A DNA stretch of 64,000 nucleotides from an uncultured Prevotellaceae bacterium (GCA_946406435.1 CAMJKP010000006.1:24738-88737), one strand, 5' to 3'. Counted from the first letter of the stretch, positions 28,001 to 37,172 are shown. Numbers and translations are program-made. Notes: generated by a model from the letters alone, not told the origin.

Positions 28001-31000
28001 TTACATATAAAGCTTAAATCCGAGGTTATAACGTCTGGCTGTTGGGTAGGCACCACCGCCACCGCTGAATCCATAGTTACTCTCACGGTCATCAGGCATC
28101 TTCGTAATAAGTAAGAGGTTATTACCATTCAGATATACCTTCAGGCTAGAGAAACCGATCTTCTTTATCCAACCCTTAGTCCATGTGTAAGCAACCTCCA
28201 CGTTCTTGAGTCGGAAATATGAACCGTCGTAGAGATACTGTGTACCATCGTTATAAGAGACCTGTGTGGTAAAACGTGGAACTACGACATCACCACTTTT
28301 ATCTTTCGTATTCCACCATGTTCCATTGTCGAATACCGTAAGTAGTTTGTTGTTGAAGGATGCGAGACCGACGTCACGTGTAACACCTGATGCGCCATAG
28401 AACTGGGCAAACATACTCCAGCCTTTCCACTCCCATCCGATTGTGGCATTATATGTGTGCTCAGGGTTTTTTGTATAGCCAACAGGAGCCTGGTCATTTG
28501 CATTCACCATACCATCACCATTGAAGTCAACGATATAATGGTCACCAATAAGCACATGATCGTCATTCGCATCACGTTCAGGAGAACTGTAAAGCTCATC
28601 ATAAGTGCCGATAAAGCCGTTGTCTATGAAAGAGCGATACTGATCCTGACCATAACCCTGTTGCTTACGATAACTTGGCATCAATGCAGGGTCATCCTTC
28701 AACTTGATTTCGTTGCGCGCAAATGTGTAGTTGGTGTTAGCCCAGAAGCGCATACCATTTGCCAATACCTTGTTAAAACGGAGTTCTAACTCGAAACCAT
28801 AGTTTCTCATTTCACCCTGATTGATGTCCGGGTTGTTTTTGGCTCCATAATATGCTGGTATAGCTATACGATCTTTACTCTTGATATAGATGTCATGACG
28901 ATCATCAATGAAGTAGTCGAAACTACCAGCAAACATACCTCCAAGGAAAGCATAGTCAAAAGCGAAATTCTTCTTACTCACAGTTGCCCAACGGAGGTCA
29001 GGACTAGCTTCACGATTCTCATAATAGCTCAAGAAAGGAGTCCTGGTTCCATCTATGGAAAGAGGGAAATAGTAATCGGTGTTGTCACGGTTTACAATTG
29101 CCCAGTCAGAAGCATAAGCAAAACGTGAACCTCCTTTATCATCACCCACTTCACCATAAGAAGCACGGAGTTTGAGCATATCAACAATTCTCTTATCTCT
29201 GAGCCATTTCATGAATGGTTCCTCAGAAATAAGCCAACCAGCACTTCCTGAGAAGAAGAAAGCAAAACGGTTTTTCGGAGAGAACTTCTGGGAACCGTTG
29301 TATGCACCGTTGGTTTCAGCGAAATACTTGCCCTTCAAATCGTATGTCACACGATACACCCAGTCTTCACGACGTTCCTCGAGCTCTGCTCCCTTAGCAT
29401 CACTACGGCGTTTCCAGTTACCCATGGCACTGACACTATGCTCTCCGAATTGACGTGCCCAGAAGAGCTGGAGCGACATTTCTGTTGCACGAGTAGTTCT
29501 ACCTACACTACCAGCTCGAGTATCCCAGTCACGACTTTCATAGAAGTCGAAACCTGTATTTTTATCGACTTTATTCTCATAAAGAAGCATGCCATTCTCC
29601 GGAAGCATATAAGCATTCTTTGTCGTGTGCTGGTCAGTAATACCTCGCTCTGCCTCATCAAACTGGTTATCCCATGAGATTGTACCACGCGCAATCAAGC
29701 CTTTTGTAACGAAATCGAGGTTCTGCTCAAGTGAGAAATCGGTGAATACTCGAGTAATGGTCTTCAACTCATAACCTGTATTCGCAACGTTCCTTGGAGA
29801 GTTCGCGATATTTGAAACCAAAGGATAATAGCCCCATGACCCATCAGAGAACTGCACAGGGAAGAGGTTTGGAGCCATGCCGTATGCACCAGCCCAGTTC
29901 TGCTGTTGGAACCACTCGCCATTATTACCATAATAATATCGTGGAGTCTTTTGCTGAGCATTTGATCCGGCAAGATTAACCTTGAACATAGTACTCTTTG
30001 TAATCTGGAAGTCAAGGTTTGAACGCACATTCAGACGATTATATGTATAACCTCCTTCGTAACCCTGGTGATTTTCCCATACATTTGTCATATCGCCTTC
30101 GTTCTGGAAGTCGAATGCCACGAAATACTTCACGAACTTCGTACCACCAGAGATATTGAGGTTTGTATTATATGACAATGCGAAATCCTTGAACATCTCT
30201 TCCTGCCAATCCACATTAGGATAGCGTTCAGCCTGGCTATAATCACCCAGATAGTCACCTGCGGCATTGTAGTTTGGCTTTACAGTATAATCCTGATTGC
30301 GGAAGTTATTGATGAATGTCTGCGGACGATAGTATGCCCATGAATCATCACCAGCCAATGCAAGCTCATGCTCGATAGCCTGATTACGGAACATATAGCC
30401 GTCGTATGAATCGTATTTGCGTGGAAGCTTTGATACAGCCTTCAATGTAGCGTTAAAGCCAACATCGATTCTTGCCTTGCCTTCCACACCACGCTTTGTA
30501 GTAATAAGGATAACACCATTAGCGCCCTCCACGCCATAGACTGCAGTAGCCGATGCATCTTTCAGCACAGACACCGTAGCCACAGATGTGATGTCAACAG
30601 CCTTAATTTCACGCTTCACGCCATCTACAAGGATAAGTGGCTGGGCATCTTCGTCACCCCAAGCTGCTGCACCACGAATGAAAATACGTGGATCCTCTTC
30701 ACCTGGCTGACCTGTTGAAGCAATAGTTACAACACCAGGAAGGTTACCCGTAAGGGCTGCACCCACACTACCGATACCCGCAGCACGCTCAAGAACTTCA
30801 CCAGTCGTTTGCGTAATCGCACCAGTCAAAGACACTTTCTTCTGCTGGCCGTAACCGACAACAACAAGTTCCTCAAGTTGGGAATCGTCTTCTTCCATAG
30901 TCACCTTGGCAAACTTGTCCGAAGAAACTTTTACTTCCATTTCTTTCATGCCGACATAAGAAATCACAACAGATCCCTTACCTCCCGGCATTTTTAACGA

Positions 31001-31225
31001 GAAGTTACCATCAAGATCAGTAATGGTTGCATTCTGCTTGTCGCCCTTCTGAACGACAGTTGCACCAATGACAGCATCGCCATTGTTGTCAACAACAGTA
31101 CCTTTGACGAGTTCCTGAGCAAATGCTGGAACCGCCAAGACCATCATGAGCAACACGGCAACCGATGTCTTTGACAACATCCTGCGTATAGCAAGACCTA
31201 AGATCTCTTTCCGTTTTTTGGTCAT
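28001..31225 (-). CDS. SusC/RagA-family TonB-dependent transporter, first pair
   Basis: 1074 residues, first gene of the utilisation operon. After a long signal peptide (hydrophobic to VPAFAQ, about residue 36) comes a carboxypeptidase-regulatory-like beta domain (VKGTVVDNNGDAVIGATVV), a TonB-box-like segment (LEELVVVGYGQQKK), the plug (LILVDGVKREIKAVDITSVA and GANGVILITTKRG) and the barrel ending YNLGFKLYM. Energised by the ExbB/ExbD/TonB system to import oligosaccharides bound by the downstream SusD. Equivalent to XusA in the xylan utilisation order. Preceded by a leader of about 365 nt with a small open frame. No regulator (HTCS, ECF sigma or SusR) lies next to the locus. Confidence 0.93.
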   Translation of the reverse strand: MTKKRKEILGLAIRRMLSKTSVAVLLMMVLAVPAFAQELVKGTVVDNNGDAVIGATVVQKGDKQNATITDLDGNFSLKMPGGKGSVVISYVGMKEMEVKVSSDKFAKVTMEEDDSQLEELVVVGYGQQKKVSLTGAITQTTGEVLERAAGIGSVGAALTGNLPGVVTIASTGQPGEEDPRIFIRGAAAWGDEDAQPLILVDGVKREIKAVDITSVATVSVLKDASATAVYGVEGANGVILITTKRGVEGKARIDVGFNATLKAVSKLPRKYDSYDGYMFRNQAIEHELALAGDDSWAYYRPQTFINNFRNQDYTVKPNYNAAGDYLGDYSQAERYPNVDWQEEMFKDFALSYNTNLNISGGTKFVKYFVAFDFQNEGDMTNVWENHQGYEGGYTYNRLNVRSNLDFQITKSTMFKVNLAGSNAQQKTPRYYYGNNGEWFQQQNWAGAYGMAPNLFPVQFSDGSWGYYPLVSNIANSPRNVANTGYELKTITRVFTDFSLEQNLDFVTKGLIARGTISWDNQFDEAERGITDQHTTKNAYMLPENGMLLYENKVDKNTGFDFYESRDWDTRAGSVGRTTRATEMSLQLFWARQFGEHSVSAMGNWKRRSDAKGAELEERREDWVYRVTYDLKGKYFAETNGAYNGSQKFSPKNRFAFFFSGSAGWLISEEPFMKWLRDKRIVDMLKLRASYGEVGDDKGGSRFAYASDWAIVNRDNTDYYFPLSIDGTRTPFLSYYENREASPDLRWATVSKKNFAFDYAFLGGMFAGSFDYFIDDRHDIYIKSKDRIAIPAYYGAKNNPDINQGEMRNYGFELELRFNKVLANGMRFWANTNYTFARNEIKLKDDPALMPSYRKQQGYGQDQYRSFIDNGFIGTYDELYSSPERDANDDHVLIGDHYIVDFNGDGMVNANDQAPVGYTKNPEHTYNATIGWEWKGWSMFAQFYGASGVTRDVGLASFNNKLLTVFDNGTWWNTKDKSGDVVVPRFTTQVSYNDGTQYLYDGSYFRLKNVEVAYTWTKGWIKKIGFSSLKVYLNGNNLLLITKMPDDRESNYGFSGGGGAYPTARRYNLGFKLYM

Positions 31226-31267
31226 TTTTTGGATTTAGGTTATTATTTGTTTGTTTTATTATCAGTT

Positions 31268-31393
31268 TTATTGCGCAGCTTTTTGAGCCTTACAAAGATT
31301 TAGGTTGTGCCAGGGTATCTTACAGTCAACTGCTTTTGGAACAAAATAGAAAAACGTCTGAGTTCCTCCATAATTTCGATTCCTAAAATACAT
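31268..31393 (-). CDS. Small open frame (41 codons) in the susC leader
   Basis: In the long leader of the operon an ATG at 31393 opens a frame to TAA at 31268 (first residues MYFRNRNYGG, last residues LCKAQKAAQ). It contains three Cys/Trp-rich spots but no signal peptide or known domain. Another short frame overlaps it upstream (31427-31383, 14 codons, starting MARQLSSTTW). It ends 43 nt before the SusC start codon. It may be a regulatory leader peptide or simply an open stretch of a structured leader. No ribosome-binding site is evident. Confidence 0.3.
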   Translation of the reverse strand: MYFRNRNYGGTQTFFYFVPKAVDCKIPWHNLNLCKAQKAAQ

Positions 31394-31597
31394 GTTTCCA
31401 GGTAGTACTACTGAGCTGACGAGCCATGCAAACAATTTTTGGGTCAGTCGGATTAATCCTCCTTGATCTCAGCACCCAAGAAAATCCTTCTTAAAGAAAA
31501 AAAACTTGAGTGGCTGTTAAACCTAAGCGCATGATATGCGTCTATAGATTGGATATCAGAAAGGTTGTAGTATTCCAGCCGTTCTGTTTTCAACGTG

Positions 31598-31605
31598 CAA
31601 AAGTA
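31598..31605 (-). promoter_or_regulatory. Probable -7 element of the Sus-like operon
   Basis: Minus strand TACTTTTG. It gives a leader of about 365 nt before the SusC start at 31225, unusually long compared with the 10-40 nt leaders of most genes here. No -33 match. Confidence 0.45.
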
Positions 31606-31990
31606 ATTAAATTTATTAATATTATAAAAAATAGGCGTAACTTTTTGTTATGCTATTGTTTCTTTTTGTCACAACTCATGTTACGTCAATCTCTTTATTT
31701 GTTCCACAAAAACCCACCAGAACAGCCCCAAAGCACATTCTTCGGGACAAAAACAAGCGCAAAAGAATATAAAAGGTATTTTTTACACTTATAACGAATC
31801 TTCGCCCATTTGGGGGACAATTGTAAAAGGACAAAACTTTTCAAAACATCGCTTTTTATTACTTCTTGATGTTCAAAACTAATCCATCACCTTCTCAACA
31901 ACAAAATTACATATCATACGCAAACGTATAATCAATGTTAAAAAAGGTGTTTTTTCTTATTAACATAATATTATATGTAAATATTTTTAG
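31606..31990. other. Intergenic region without recognised content
   Basis: AT-rich stretch between the divergent Sus-like operon and the M48 gene. I find no credible reading frame, repeat array or hairpin beyond short A/T runs. Binding sites for the missing regulator of the operon could lie here but are not recognisable. Confidence 0.4.
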
Positions 31991-31998
31991 TAATTTTG
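31991..31998 (+). promoter_or_regulatory. -7 promoter element of the M48 gene (decides its start)
   Basis: TAATTTTG. It overlaps the in-frame ATG at 31996, which therefore cannot be the start; the ATG at 32029 lies about 23 nt after the predicted transcript start. Confidence 0.6.
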
Positions 31999-32028
31999 CC
32001 ACAAAATATCCAAATAAACATATCACTT

Positions 32029-32916
32029 ATGAATATCAAGAAAGCATTACTCGGTGCAGTAGCAGCACTTATGCTCGTGTCATGCGGCACTACTTCTACA
32101 GTTCCTATTACAGGCAGAAAGCACACTCTCTTGTATGATGACGGACAAATCCTGAGTCTCAGCAAGCAGCAGTATAGTGAGGTAATCCAGAAGTCAACAC
32201 TTTCAAAAGATGCCACAAAGACGGCATTGGTAAAACGAGTTGGCGAGAAACTTGCAAAGGCTGTTGAATCATACCTCAGAGAGAATGGTGCTGCCAATGA
32301 CCTGCAATATTATGAATGGGAGTTTAATCTCGTAAAGAGCGACGAGGTGAATGCTTTCTGCATGCCTGGAGGCAAGATTGTGGTGTACGAGGGTATTCTG
32401 CCAGTAACACAGGATGAAGCGGGACTTGCAATTGTCCTCGGTCACGAGATAGCCCATGCTGTGGCAAAGCACTCTGCAGAACAGATGTCTAAGCAGGCAC
32501 GCCAACAACAAGCCGTACAAATAGGAGGTGCTCTTCTCGGAATGGCTGGTGCATCCGAGCAAACGACATCAATAGCCAATATGGCATCACAATTAGGTTT
32601 CAACTTTGCCAATCTGAAATACAGTCGTGACAACGAAACTGAGGCTGACCGTATAGGACTTGTCTTTGCAGCTATGGCAGGATACGACCCAAACAAAGCT
32701 CTTGAATTCTGGCAACGTATGGCTTCTTTGTCAACTTCTAACCAGAGCGAGATCTTCAGCGACCACCCAAGTGATGCAAAGCGTATCGCAGCTCTTCAGC
32801 AGGTAATTCCAGAGGCTCTGAAATACTACAAGCCTGCAACTACCACCACCACAACAACGACAAAGAAGAGCACGACAACCAAGAAGAAGACTACAACGAC
32901 AAAAAAGAAGAAATAA
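32029..32916 (+). CDS. M48-family zinc metallopeptidase lipoprotein
   Basis: 295 residues from the ATG at 32029, with lipoprotein signal peptide KKALLGAVAALMLVSCG. Zinc peptidase of the M48/LoiP-YcaL type, which degrades misfolded envelope proteins. The motif GHEIAHA gives zinc ligands His139 and His143 and catalytic Glu140; the third ligand is in NETEADRIGL. The N-terminal VPITGRKHTLLYDD is the family lead-in. After residue about 270 comes a tail of only Thr, Lys and Ser (runs of Thr alternating with runs of Lys), encoded by ACN/AAG-AAA triplets; it is probably slippage-prone and surface-binding or disordered. Monocistronic with a strong terminator. Confidence 0.88.
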   Translation: MNIKKALLGAVAALMLVSCGTTSTVPITGRKHTLLYDDGQILSLSKQQYSEVIQKSTLSKDATKTALVKRVGEKLAKAVESYLRENGAANDLQYYEWEFNLVKSDEVNAFCMPGGKIVVYEGILPVTQDEAGLAIVLGHEIAHAVAKHSAEQMSKQARQQQAVQIGGALLGMAGASEQTTSIANMASQLGFNFANLKYSRDNETEADRIGLVFAAMAGYDPNKALEFWQRMASLSTSNQSEIFSDHPSDAKRIAALQQVIPEALKYYKPATTTTTTTTKKSTTTKKKTTTTKKKK

Positions 32917-32924
32917 AAGCCCTA

Positions 32925-32956
32925 CCCTTCCCCCGAGCGGGGGAAGGGATTTTTTT
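32925..32956 (+). terminator. Strong terminator of the M48 gene
   Basis: CCCTTCCCCC (32925-32934) pairs perfectly around a short loop with GGGGGAAGGG (32939-32948), followed by ATTTTTTT. The GC-rich stem resembles the palindromic element family of the window. Confidence 0.85.
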
Positions 32957-33968
32957 ACAATACCTTCTTAACTCCCGGCACTAATCTAAGCAGATATGTG
33001 ACAACAAAGGAGATTACACTTGCCACGCTACCGATAATAAAGAATTTGACAATACCAGGAAGCATTATACTGTCAGTAGCATTCTGAACGGCAAGAAGAA
33101 CAAACAAATGAACGATATAAGCGCCATAGGCCTGTTGTGAGCACCAGTTCTGTAAGGCATTAGTTCCATTAACAAACTCACGGAATAACCACAGCAAGCC
33201 AAAGCTGAAGAATATGCAGAGCAAAGATTCATATATACCAAACCATTGATAAACAAAGTTGTTCCAAGCACCATCATTACGTACACAGTCGCCAAAAACC
33301 AAAGCAGAACCTATCAGTAGAGATATAGCGCCTGTGCTGTTTTTCATATTCGTTAGCCATTGCCCACGATAGGCAAGAACACCCAACACGAACATAAGAA
33401 TATATTGTAGGTAATGTGCAGGTTCTATATGAATAAAACCTAGCAACCATATCCAGTTGTCCTGCGGACTGACCTGTCGGATGAAGTACCCACCAACTCC
33501 CATTACAAGAGCCACAGCCAACAATCCCACAAGCGAAATATTGCTCTTCACCTGCATAGGCGAAACGAATCTCCTTACAAGCGCATAAACAAGACAGAAT
33601 AGCAAGAGACTTTCCACATACCACAAATGCCCTACCTCCAACTGTCCTGTGGCAAAGGTAAGAAATGCCGTGACAAGAACGACAGGTATGCCAAGTCGAA
33701 GAAATTTCTTCTTAACGAACACCCATACTCCCTGTTTATCGTAACTGCGTGGCACGAAATAACCAGCTATCAGGAAGAACAATCCCATGAAGAAAGCAGC
33801 ATTAACAGAGTTGAAATGCCATATCAAAGGCATCATCTCATCCTTATTGCTTGGCTTATATACCCATGCAGAATATGGAGAATATGCCTCAGCTGCATGA
33901 TGAAAAACCACCAATATGGTCAGCAGCACTTTTAATGTGTCAAGATAAAATAACCGTCTCATATACAA
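32955..33968 (-). CDS. Acyltransferase 3 family membrane protein
   Basis: 337 residues with about ten hydrophobic helices. The start RRLFYLDTLKVLLTILVVFHHAAEAY carries the family pattern, including the conserved histidine pair in helix 1 (FHHA). Members transfer acetyl or other acyl groups to surface sugars or lipids. Closest in style to the small-genome acyltransferase family (a plain transmembrane module with no extra domain). Last gene of a three-gene unit with the oxidoreductase (10 nt upstream) and the HTH/TPR regulator. Acceptor unknown. An ATG two codons downstream (33962) is an alternative start. Confidence 0.82.
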   Translation of the reverse strand: MYMRRLFYLDTLKVLLTILVVFHHAAEAYSPYSAWVYKPSNKDEMMPLIWHFNSVNAAFFMGLFFLIAGYFVPRSYDKQGVWVFVKKKFLRLGIPVVLVTAFLTFATGQLEVGHLWYVESLLLFCLVYALVRRFVSPMQVKSNISLVGLLAVALVMGVGGYFIRQVSPQDNWIWLLGFIHIEPAHYLQYILMFVLGVLAYRGQWLTNMKNSTGAISLLIGSALVFGDCVRNDGAWNNFVYQWFGIYESLLCIFFSFGLLWLFREFVNGTNALQNWCSQQAYGAYIVHLFVLLAVQNATDSIMLPGIVKFFIIGSVASVISFVVTYLLRLVPGVKKVL

Positions 33969-33978
33969 ATACCTTTTA

Positions 33979-34905
33979 TTACATTTCTTCTATAATCGAT
34001 GTACCAGCTTCCCCCGAAGCCCATTGCCAATCCTCATAAAAACGCAGTTTTCCATTTACCTCACGTGGTTGTGAATGGCATGAGCCCGACTTTAACTCTC
34101 CATGAACGTTCAAATGCTGATATGAAAAACTAAGACAACGGTTTTTATCTATTGTGCCTACCAGAAAGCCCTTCACAATACTACCACCAGAATATTCCGC
34201 CCAAACGACATTATCTTTCTGATGATAGGCGAAAACAGTCTGTTCCGACACCTCACCTGATTCTGAATTCTGAACTGCAACAAAATACCGACCATCTAAC
34301 GAGAAATCATCCTTTGGTTCCTCGAACAAGGTTCTACCCTTCCTATAAGCCGTTTCCAAGTTCTTCTCCCAGTTATCCTGACGTGATTTCTTTTCTTTTG
34401 ACATACCATCAAAGACCACGAAATCGCTTTTCCTTACCCGTTTGGCAAGTCTATCCCCAAGCATCACGTTCTTCATGCTTTCCAAGAACCCGAACTGCTC
34501 TAAGGTTATAAGATCATGTCCCGTCGTACACATAAACAACGCCTTATCAAGCATCTTCATGGTTTTGTCTCCGTATGCAAAGCCATACGACCACACACGA
34601 TCGAACCACCCCACCAACTTGGCCGGGGCCTCCGTCCAAAAGACCGGATATATGAAAGCAATCGCATCTGCGGAATTTATTTTCGCCTGCTCGTCCAACA
34701 CATCACTAGCCAACTGGGGTGACGTGGTATAGTTGGAATCACGAAGATACTCATCCTCAGACATATCCGTACGGAAACCCATACGATACAAATCCGACAG
34801 TTCATATTCATGTCCGGAATCCGTAATTCCTTTCAAGAAGGAATCACGAACATGTCGGGTAAAGGAATCCTCTGACGGATGACAATAGACAACGAAAACT
34901 TTCAT
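33979..34905 (-). CDS. NAD(P)H dehydrogenase (quinone)-like flavoprotein fused to a C-terminal beta domain
   Basis: 308 residues. The first 200 are a flavodoxin-fold NAD(P)H:quinone oxidoreductase: VVYCHPSEDSFTRHVRDSF (FMN/FAD phosphate region), FIYPVFWTEAPAKLVGWFDRVW and CTTGHDLITLEQFGF. The last 100 (from about YFVAVQNSESGEVSEQTVF to the end) look like a separate small beta barrel, with repeated strands ending VNGKLRFYEDWQW. Stand-alone proteins of this type are often labelled n-acetylglutamate synthase-like, a name without good support. The fusion would bind a ligand next to the flavin site. It starts 3 nt after the upstream regulator gene's stop, so is probably co-transcribed. Confidence 0.78.
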   Translation of the reverse strand: MKVFVVYCHPSEDSFTRHVRDSFLKGITDSGHEYELSDLYRMGFRTDMSEDEYLRDSNYTTSPQLASDVLDEQAKINSADAIAFIYPVFWTEAPAKLVGWFDRVWSYGFAYGDKTMKMLDKALFMCTTGHDLITLEQFGFLESMKNVMLGDRLAKRVRKSDFVVFDGMSKEKKSRQDNWEKNLETAYRKGRTLFEEPKDDFSLDGRYFVAVQNSESGEVSEQTVFAYHQKDNVVWAEYSGGSIVKGFLVGTIDKNRCLSFSYQHLNVHGELKSGSCHSQPREVNGKLRFYEDWQWASGEAGTSIIEEM

Positions 34906-34908
34906 ATT

Positions 34909-36057
34909 TTACTTCTTCCTTGCGTTTAGGCGAGACTTAATAGAACGAACACTTGAAGCGCTAATACTCAGTATCTCCTGAATCTTCGTATCACTATGCC
35001 CCATATCACACAATATAAGGTATGTAAAGGCTCTTGGGGTAAGTTTATCATATTGTTCCGTCCATTGCCTATACTTTGCCGGATAGAAAAGCATTACATA
35101 GTCAATAAGATATGAATCAGCATCCTTTACATCAAAAGGCATAGGATTCCCTTCTGAAAGCGACATATATATTGCCCTACCCTTCTGCATTCTTTCCATC
35201 AAACGTGCTTGAATACTATCTATCTGCCGACGAAGCATTTCCGTCTCACGTTTGTTATCAGAATTAGATGTCTGAAGTTCATCAAGCATCTGCTGATACT
35301 CGTCTATTGAATCCTGCAATCTTGACGTAACGCTCTCATACACATATTCTTTGTCCTGTTGCTTCGCCCTTACCAGATAAACCGTCAAACAGATGATAGC
35401 AACAACAAGTGCTACAATAATCAGGATATTAACTATACTTGAGCGCATCTTTTTAACCTCTTCCAGATGCCCTTTCCCGATAGTATATCTCATCGAGTCA
35501 CACGCTACGAGGTTATGATGGTATATCTTTGTAGCATAAGCAATCTGTCCTTCTTTCAACAAGGAAACCGTCAGTTTCTTGCATCTGTCATCAAGATGCG
35601 ACATCACCTTTTCCTTTCCGGGAATAGTATCTTTCATAGCAGCCGCAAGGAATTTCCTTGCCCTTGCAGTATCACCCTTAGAGGCATATTTAGCCGCCAT
35701 ACTTGCCAGAATAGTCTTCAGGGACGGACGTTTATCCTTTGCATCCGTCACCTTATAATACTTCTTCATAGCCGCAAGAATTGCCTTTTCTGTAGAAGCT
35801 GAATCACGCGAATCAATAACGGCATTGATAGCCACACATATAGCATCCCTGTTCTTTGTCCCTACGGCTGCATCAAGAAGACTATCGGCAAACTGAGGAG
35901 TAAGGACTACATATCTCTTCAAGGTGTCCTTGAAAATATTCGTCAAAAGGAACTCCCTCTGCTCATAAACGGCAGAATCATCACCCTCCCGATCCTTGCA
36001 ACAAGTCAGGAAGGCGATGACCATGAGTCCGATGAATATGCCGATGAATTTTCTCAT
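34909..36057 (-). CDS. Membrane-anchored TPR-like regulator with C-terminal helix-turn-helix
   Basis: 382 residues from the ATG at 36057 (MRKFIGIFIGLMVIAFLTCCKD, lipoprotein-like signal). The promoter at 36075-36106 excludes the upstream ATG at 36105. Region 30-190 is helical, TPR-like and periplasmic; one transmembrane segment lies at about 210-230 (SIVNILIIVALVVAIICLTVYLV region); then a coiled coil (about 235-300) and a C-terminal LuxR-like helix-turn-helix: LTPRAFTYLILCDMGHSDTKIQEIL then SASSVRSIKSRL. Architecture suggests a one-component sensor that binds DNA from the membrane, a type common in Bacteroidota. First gene of the unit with the oxidoreductase and acyltransferase, so may control it. 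Confidence 0.72.
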   Translation of the reverse strand: MRKFIGIFIGLMVIAFLTCCKDREGDDSAVYEQREFLLTNIFKDTLKRYVVLTPQFADSLLDAAVGTKNRDAICVAINAVIDSRDSASTEKAILAAMKKYYKVTDAKDKRPSLKTILASMAAKYASKGDTARARKFLAAAMKDTIPGKEKVMSHLDDRCKKLTVSLLKEGQIAYATKIYHHNLVACDSMRYTIGKGHLEEVKKMRSSIVNILIIVALVVAIICLTVYLVRAKQQDKEYVYESVTSRLQDSIDEYQQMLDELQTSNSDNKRETEMLRRQIDSIQARLMERMQKGRAIYMSLSEGNPMPFDVKDADSYLIDYVMLFYPAKYRQWTEQYDKLTPRAFTYLILCDMGHSDTKIQEILSISASSVRSIKSRLNARKK

Positions 36058-36074
36058 TGATTTTATAATGAGGG

Positions 36075-36106
36075 CAAAAGTAAACAAAAATTCCCATTTC
36101 CCCAAA
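36075..36106 (-). promoter_or_regulatory. Consensus promoter of the HTH/TPR unit (decides its start)
   Basis: Minus strand TTTG (36106-36103), 20-nt spacer, TACTTTTG (36082-36075). Transcription would begin near 36067, only about 10 nt before the ATG at 36057. Confidence 0.7.
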
Positions 36107-36202
36107 GAAAAACGCTAAAAGTTTTTCTTGCGTGAGCAAAAAATCACAAGGAAACACTTCTTCCGAAATGCCCTTCATCCTTAGCTTCTTTTCATATGTT
36201 GC

Positions 36203-36300
36203 TCCATCACTGGTCCATCGCTGCTCCATCGATACTCCATCGAATCGATGGACTAACGATGGAGATGCGATGGAGATGCGATGGAGTATCTTCGGAGGAA
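36203..36300. repeat. 11-bp-phased inverted TCCATC/GATGGA array, locus B
   Basis: TCCATC at 36203, 36214, 36225 and 36236; GATGGA at 36247, 36258, 36269 and 36280, then TTCGGA at 36291 in phase, ending GGAGGAAGAGCGAA. All spacings are exactly 11 bp and the arms almost meet. The same word forms locus A at 62032-62125. Confidence 0.85.
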
Positions 36301-36332
36301 GAGCGAACAAGCAACAACCTCACTTGTGCAAA

Positions 36333-37172
36333 TCATTGTAGTCTGAAAGTGACAGGAAGAGTGTATTTCACGCGAACATTCTGCCCATTCTGTCTGCCAG
36401 GAATCCACCTTGGCATAGCAGATACCACACGAACAGCTTCTTTGTCAAGAGAAGGATCAACACTCTTCGCTATACGGATATCGCTTACACTACCATCACG
36501 CTCTACCACGAAAGAGCATATCACACGCCCCTGAATGTTCATTTCCTCTGCTACAGGAGGATATTTGATGTTTTTACTCAGATATTGCATCAAAGCATTT
36601 GGTCCGCCAGGGAAAGAAGGCATCTGTTCAACTACGTCGAACACTTTGTGCTCTTCTTCCTTTGGCTTGACAGGCTCAGTTATAAGGGCATCCTTGTATT
36701 TAAGGACTTCGCCATTCTCATCATTTCCAATTACGTTTGCAAAGCCTATAGCAACCTTAGAATTCATGATTTCATCCTGAGTCTTCATTTCATCCTCTGG
36801 GTTTACCTCTTTATCATTCTTTATAACAGGAGCCGTGAATTTAATAGAGCTTTTTACCTTCTCTACCACATTCTCGATCTCCTCTTGCTTGATAGGCTCA
36901 GCACGCTCTACCTTTGGTTCTGGCTTTTGACTAGGAAGGTCCGTTAGTACAACCACTTCCTCGTGACGAATGTGGGTTGCCCTATAACCATCATAAGCAT
37001 TCTTAGCAACCAGGGAAACCATTGCGAGAGCTAATATAATCAGTACAGCGAGAATTGACATTATATTACGAGTGCCTGTCTGGTGACGGAGAACATAAGC
37101 TCCATACTCTTTGTTGCGGTTCTCAAACAAAAGGTCTGACCATTCATTTGAAATAAGATCAATCTGTGTCAT
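36333..37172 (-). CDS. tonB: TonB energy-transducing protein, orphan paralogue
   Basis: 279 residues, the same length as the TonB at 5790-6629 and clearly a duplicate of it: identical layout (NRNKEYGAYVLR cytosolic motif, one transmembrane helix at about 37-58, acidic/basic linker, SFPGG and YPPVAEE in the C-terminal domain, final YTLPVTFRLQ). Differences concentrate in the helix and the first half of the linker. It has no exbB or exbD beside it, so would have to use the motor encoded at 3.6-5.8 kb, or another. Codons are less biased than in the first copy, suggesting lower expression. Own promoter. Confidence 0.88.
   Translation of the reverse strand: MTQIDLISNEWSDLLFENRNKEYGAYVLRHQTGTRNIMSILAVLIILALAMVSLVAKNAYDGYRATHIRHEEVVVLTDLPSQKPEPKVERAEPIKQEEIENVVEKVKSSIKFTAPVIKNDKEVNPEDEMKTQDEIMNSKVAIGFANVIGNDENGEVLKYKDALITEPVKPKEEEHKVFDVVEQMPSFPGGPNALMQYLSKNIKYPPVAEEMNIQGRVICSFVVERDGSVSDIRIAKSVDPSLDKEAVRVVSAMPRWIPGRQNGQNVRVKYTLPVTFRLQ

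Noticed and set aside
31996..32028. Longer start for the M48 peptidase at 31996
   Set aside because: The ATG lies inside the TAATTTTG -7 element; the lipoprotein signal peptide starts at 32029.
36058..36105. Longer start for the HTH/TPR regulator at 36105
   Set aside because: It lies at and upstream of a consensus promoter, and the signal peptide starts at 36057.
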